Assembly (NCBI GenBank): GCA_963774765.1
Contig: CAVZGP010000013.1
Coordinates: 113,776-177,775 of the forward strand
From: Sva-07 sp963774765
GTDB taxonomy: Bacteria; Actinomycetota; Acidimicrobiia; Acidimicrobiales; Ilumatobacteraceae
Length of the DNA: 64,000 nt
Reading direction: 5' to 3'
In this document: positions 62,248 to 64,000 of the stretch, in pieces
How positions within the stretch are numbered: the stretch's first letter is position 1
Layout: each line of letters opens with the position of its first letter
The notes under the pieces: model-generated
What the model was told of the DNA's origin: nothing
Seen by the model: the letters and a program-made list of their open reading frames with translations, nothing else
The model's database searches: none
Translations under genes and position numbers: made by a program

Positions 62248-63987
62248 TCAGCTCAGACCGACGATGTTGCCGTCGGAATCGATGTCGATGCGCTGCAATG
62301 CGGGTGATGCGCCGAGACCGGGCATGGTGCTCATCGCACCACAGATCGGATACACGAAGCCAGCGCCGACCGAGGCGCGCACCTCACGGACAGGCAGCGT
62401 CCATCCCGTCGGTGCGCCGCGCAGTGTCGGGTCGGACGAGATCGACAGGTGGGTCTTGGCGATGCACACCGGAAGTTCACCGAAACCGTTGCGTTCGAAG
62501 GTCTCGATCTGGCGAGCCGCCTGCGGGGTGTAGTCGACCCCGTCGGCTCCGTAGACCTTGGTCGCCACCGTGTGGATCTTGTCGCGCAGCGACATCTCGT
62601 CGGGATACAACACCGCGAACTCGCTCGGTTCCTCGGCCGCCTCGGCGACGACCTGCGCGAGTTCCTTCGAACCGGCACCACCGTCGACGAAGTGCGTCGA
62701 CACCGCCGAGCGGGCACCGTACGCGGCGGCGATCTCCTCGATGGCGGCGATGTCGGCCGGGTGATCATCGGGGAACACATTGATTGCCACCACCGGCGTG
62801 CAGCCGTGGATGCGCATGTTCTCCAACTGCTTGCACAGATTGGCGCCACCCTCGTGGACCTCGTCAGGATTCTCCACCAGGATCGCCTCGGGCAGCGGCC
62901 GGCCGGCAACGATCGTGTGCTTGCCGCTGTGCGCCTTCAATCCGCGCACGGTCGCGACGAGCACAGCGGCATCGGGGGCGAGGCCGGACATCCGGCACTT
63001 GATGTTGAAGAAGCGCTCGGCACCCATGTCGGCTCCGAAGCCCGCCTCGGTGATGAGGTAGTCGCCCATGTGGATGCCGATCAGGTCGGCGACGATCGAC
63101 GAGTTGCCGGTGGCGATGTTTCCGAACGGCCCCGCGTGCACCAGCACCGGCGTGTTCTCGAGCGTCTGCATCAGGTTCGGCTTGATCGCCTCGCGCAGGA
63201 TCACCGCCATCGCACCGGCCACCTCGAGGTCTTCGGCGGTCACCGGATCGCCCGACTTCGTGTAGCCAACGACGATGCGACCGAGGCGTCGCCGCAGGTC
63301 CTGCAGATCGCGCGCCAGCGCCAGTGTGGCCATCACCTCGGAGGCAGCCGTGATGTCGAATCCGGTCTCACGCGGGAGGCCATCGAGGCGCGACCCGAGC
63401 CCGGTCACCACGTTGCGCAGCGACCGGTCGTTGATGTCGATCGAACGTCGCCAGGTGATCTGGTGGGGATCGAGTTCGGACGTGTTCCCGTGGAACACGT
63501 GCGCGTCGACCGCAGCGGCACACATGTTGGTGGCCGCCGTGACGGCGTGGACGTCGCCGGTGAGGTGGAGGTTGAGCAACTCCATCGGCACCACTTGGCT
63601 GTACCCGCCGCCAGCCGCGCCGCCCTTGATCCCGAAGGTCGGCCCCATCGACGGTTGGCGGATCGCGAGCGTGGCGTTCTTGCCGATGTGCGCGAACCCC
63701 TGGCCGAGACCGACGGCCACGGTCGTCTTGCCTTCGCCGAGCGGTGTCGGGGTGATCGCCGACACGACCACGTACTTGGCGCGCGGCCGGTCGGCCATCG
63801 CTTCGATCGCCCGCAGGTCGATCTTCGCGGCGCCCGTGCCGTAGGGCTCGAGCAGGTCGAGCGGGACTCCCGCCGACGACGCGATGTCGGTCAGCGGCTG
63901 CAGCCTTGCTTGCCGTGCGATCTCGAGATCCGTTGGGAAGGTCACGAGCGCAACTTTCGCACACCACCACTCACGACGAGCGTCCAT
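62248..63987 (-). CDS. fhs: Formate-tetrahydrofolate ligase
   Basis: 579 residues from the ATG at 63987, which has GAGG four bases before it; the GTG at 63945 would give the more usual length (565). P-loop TPTPLGEGKTTVAVGLGQG, then RQPSMGPTFGIKGGAAGGGY, PELDPHQITWRRSIDINDRS (in part), ITEAGFGADMGAERFFNIKC and the C-terminal MSTMPGLGASPALQRIDID. It joins formate to tetrahydrofolate with ATP, feeding one-carbon metabolism. First gene of the pair with 60809. Confidence 0.95.
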   Translation of the reverse strand: MDARREWWCAKVALVTFPTDLEIARQARLQPLTDIASSAGVPLDLLEPYGTGAAKIDLRAIEAMADRPRAKYVVVSAITPTPLGEGKTTVAVGLGQGFAHIGKNATLAIRQPSMGPTFGIKGGAAGGGYSQVVPMELLNLHLTGDVHAVTAATNMCAAAVDAHVFHGNTSELDPHQITWRRSIDINDRSLRNVVTGLGSRLDGLPRETGFDITAASEVMATLALARDLQDLRRRLGRIVVGYTKSGDPVTAEDLEVAGAMAVILREAIKPNLMQTLENTPVLVHAGPFGNIATGNSSIVADLIGIHMGDYLITEAGFGADMGAERFFNIKCRMSGLAPDAAVLVATVRGLKAHSGKHTIVAGRPLPEAILVENPDEVHEGGANLCKQLENMRIHGCTPVVAINVFPDDHPADIAAIEEIAAAYGARSAVSTHFVDGGAGSKELAQVVAEAAEEPSEFAVLYPDEMSLRDKIHTVATKVYGADGVDYTPQAARQIETFERNGFGELPVCIAKTHLSISSDPTLRGAPTGWTLPVREVRASVGAGFVYPICGAMSTMPGLGASPALQRIDIDSDGNIVGLS

Positions 63988-64000
63988 GCAACCTCATGGC

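Noticed and set aside
1..64000. rRNA, tRNA, insertion sequences or phage genes
   Set aside because: No cloverleaf, CCA-ended tRNA-like stretch, rRNA sequence, transposase or integrase motif was recognised by reading; a covariance-model scan would be needed to exclude tRNAs fully.

Overview
The window is high-GC DNA (roughly two thirds G+C by eye) with GTG starts, gene overlaps of the ATGA and TGATG type and short gaps. The gene content (deazaflavin-type nitroreductase, acyl-ACP desaturase, a short SigA/SigB-like sigma factor, a cNMP-patatin/ABC cluster also known in mycobacteria, AC-rich lipoproteins) points to an actinobacterium. An Ilumatobacter-like member of the Acidimicrobiia is my best guess, but this is inference. 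No rRNA, tRNA, CRISPR array, transposase or phage gene was seen.

Layout. 1-11060 (minus): one giant exported protein of at least 3,680 residues, running off the left edge, with CSLREA, parallel beta-helix, FG-GAP, pentapeptide-like PLRAV repeats and a gingipain-like (C25) region; two closely spaced frameshifts break it near 4.15-4.19 kb. 11278-15468 (minus): coupled three-gene operon of cNMP-sensing patatin, FtsX-type permease and ABC ATPase with a C-terminal cNMP domain. 15566-24414: mostly plus-strand metabolic genes (orphan CoxL-like molybdoenzyme subunit, desaturase, ThpR, RidA, acyl-CoA ligase, DUF5522, antibiotic kinase, VOC and DUF385 proteins). 24446-26267: divergent quinone-oxidoreductase-like gene and TetR regulator around two operator-like palindromes. 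26807-27742: sigma factor. 27968-35112: small enzymes, Bax-inhibitor-like protein, hydrolase, a ferritin-like trio and an AarF kinase. 35190-38569: sugar ABC importer without ATPase. 38636-45771: cyclophilin, YcaQ-like protein, lipoproteins, AI-2E exporter, asparaginase, MBL hydrolase, pectin-acetylesterase-like lipoprotein. 45913-52005: threonine dehydratase, RimB/RimK-TrkA_C pair, MscS, Kup. 52040-56141: 2OG oxygenase, RpiR regulator and the agmatine-to-putrescine genes aguB and aguA. 56217-58977: YbhF/YbhS-type ABC exporter with two separate ATPases. 59111-63987: S4 protein, MFS permease, a gene of unknown function and formate-tetrahydrofolate ligase.

Two window-wide patterns stand out. 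First, a 36-42 bp palindrome recurs 15 times in six intergenic clusters, with units spaced at exactly 58 or 61 bp although the linkers differ between clusters. Second, five otherwise intact genes (patatin, CoxL-like, acyl-CoA ligase, cyclophilin, YcaQ-like) plus the giant gene each carry small frameshifts, several in CGCGCG runs. This looks more like base-calling error than gene decay, so these genes are annotated as CDS with the shift stated.
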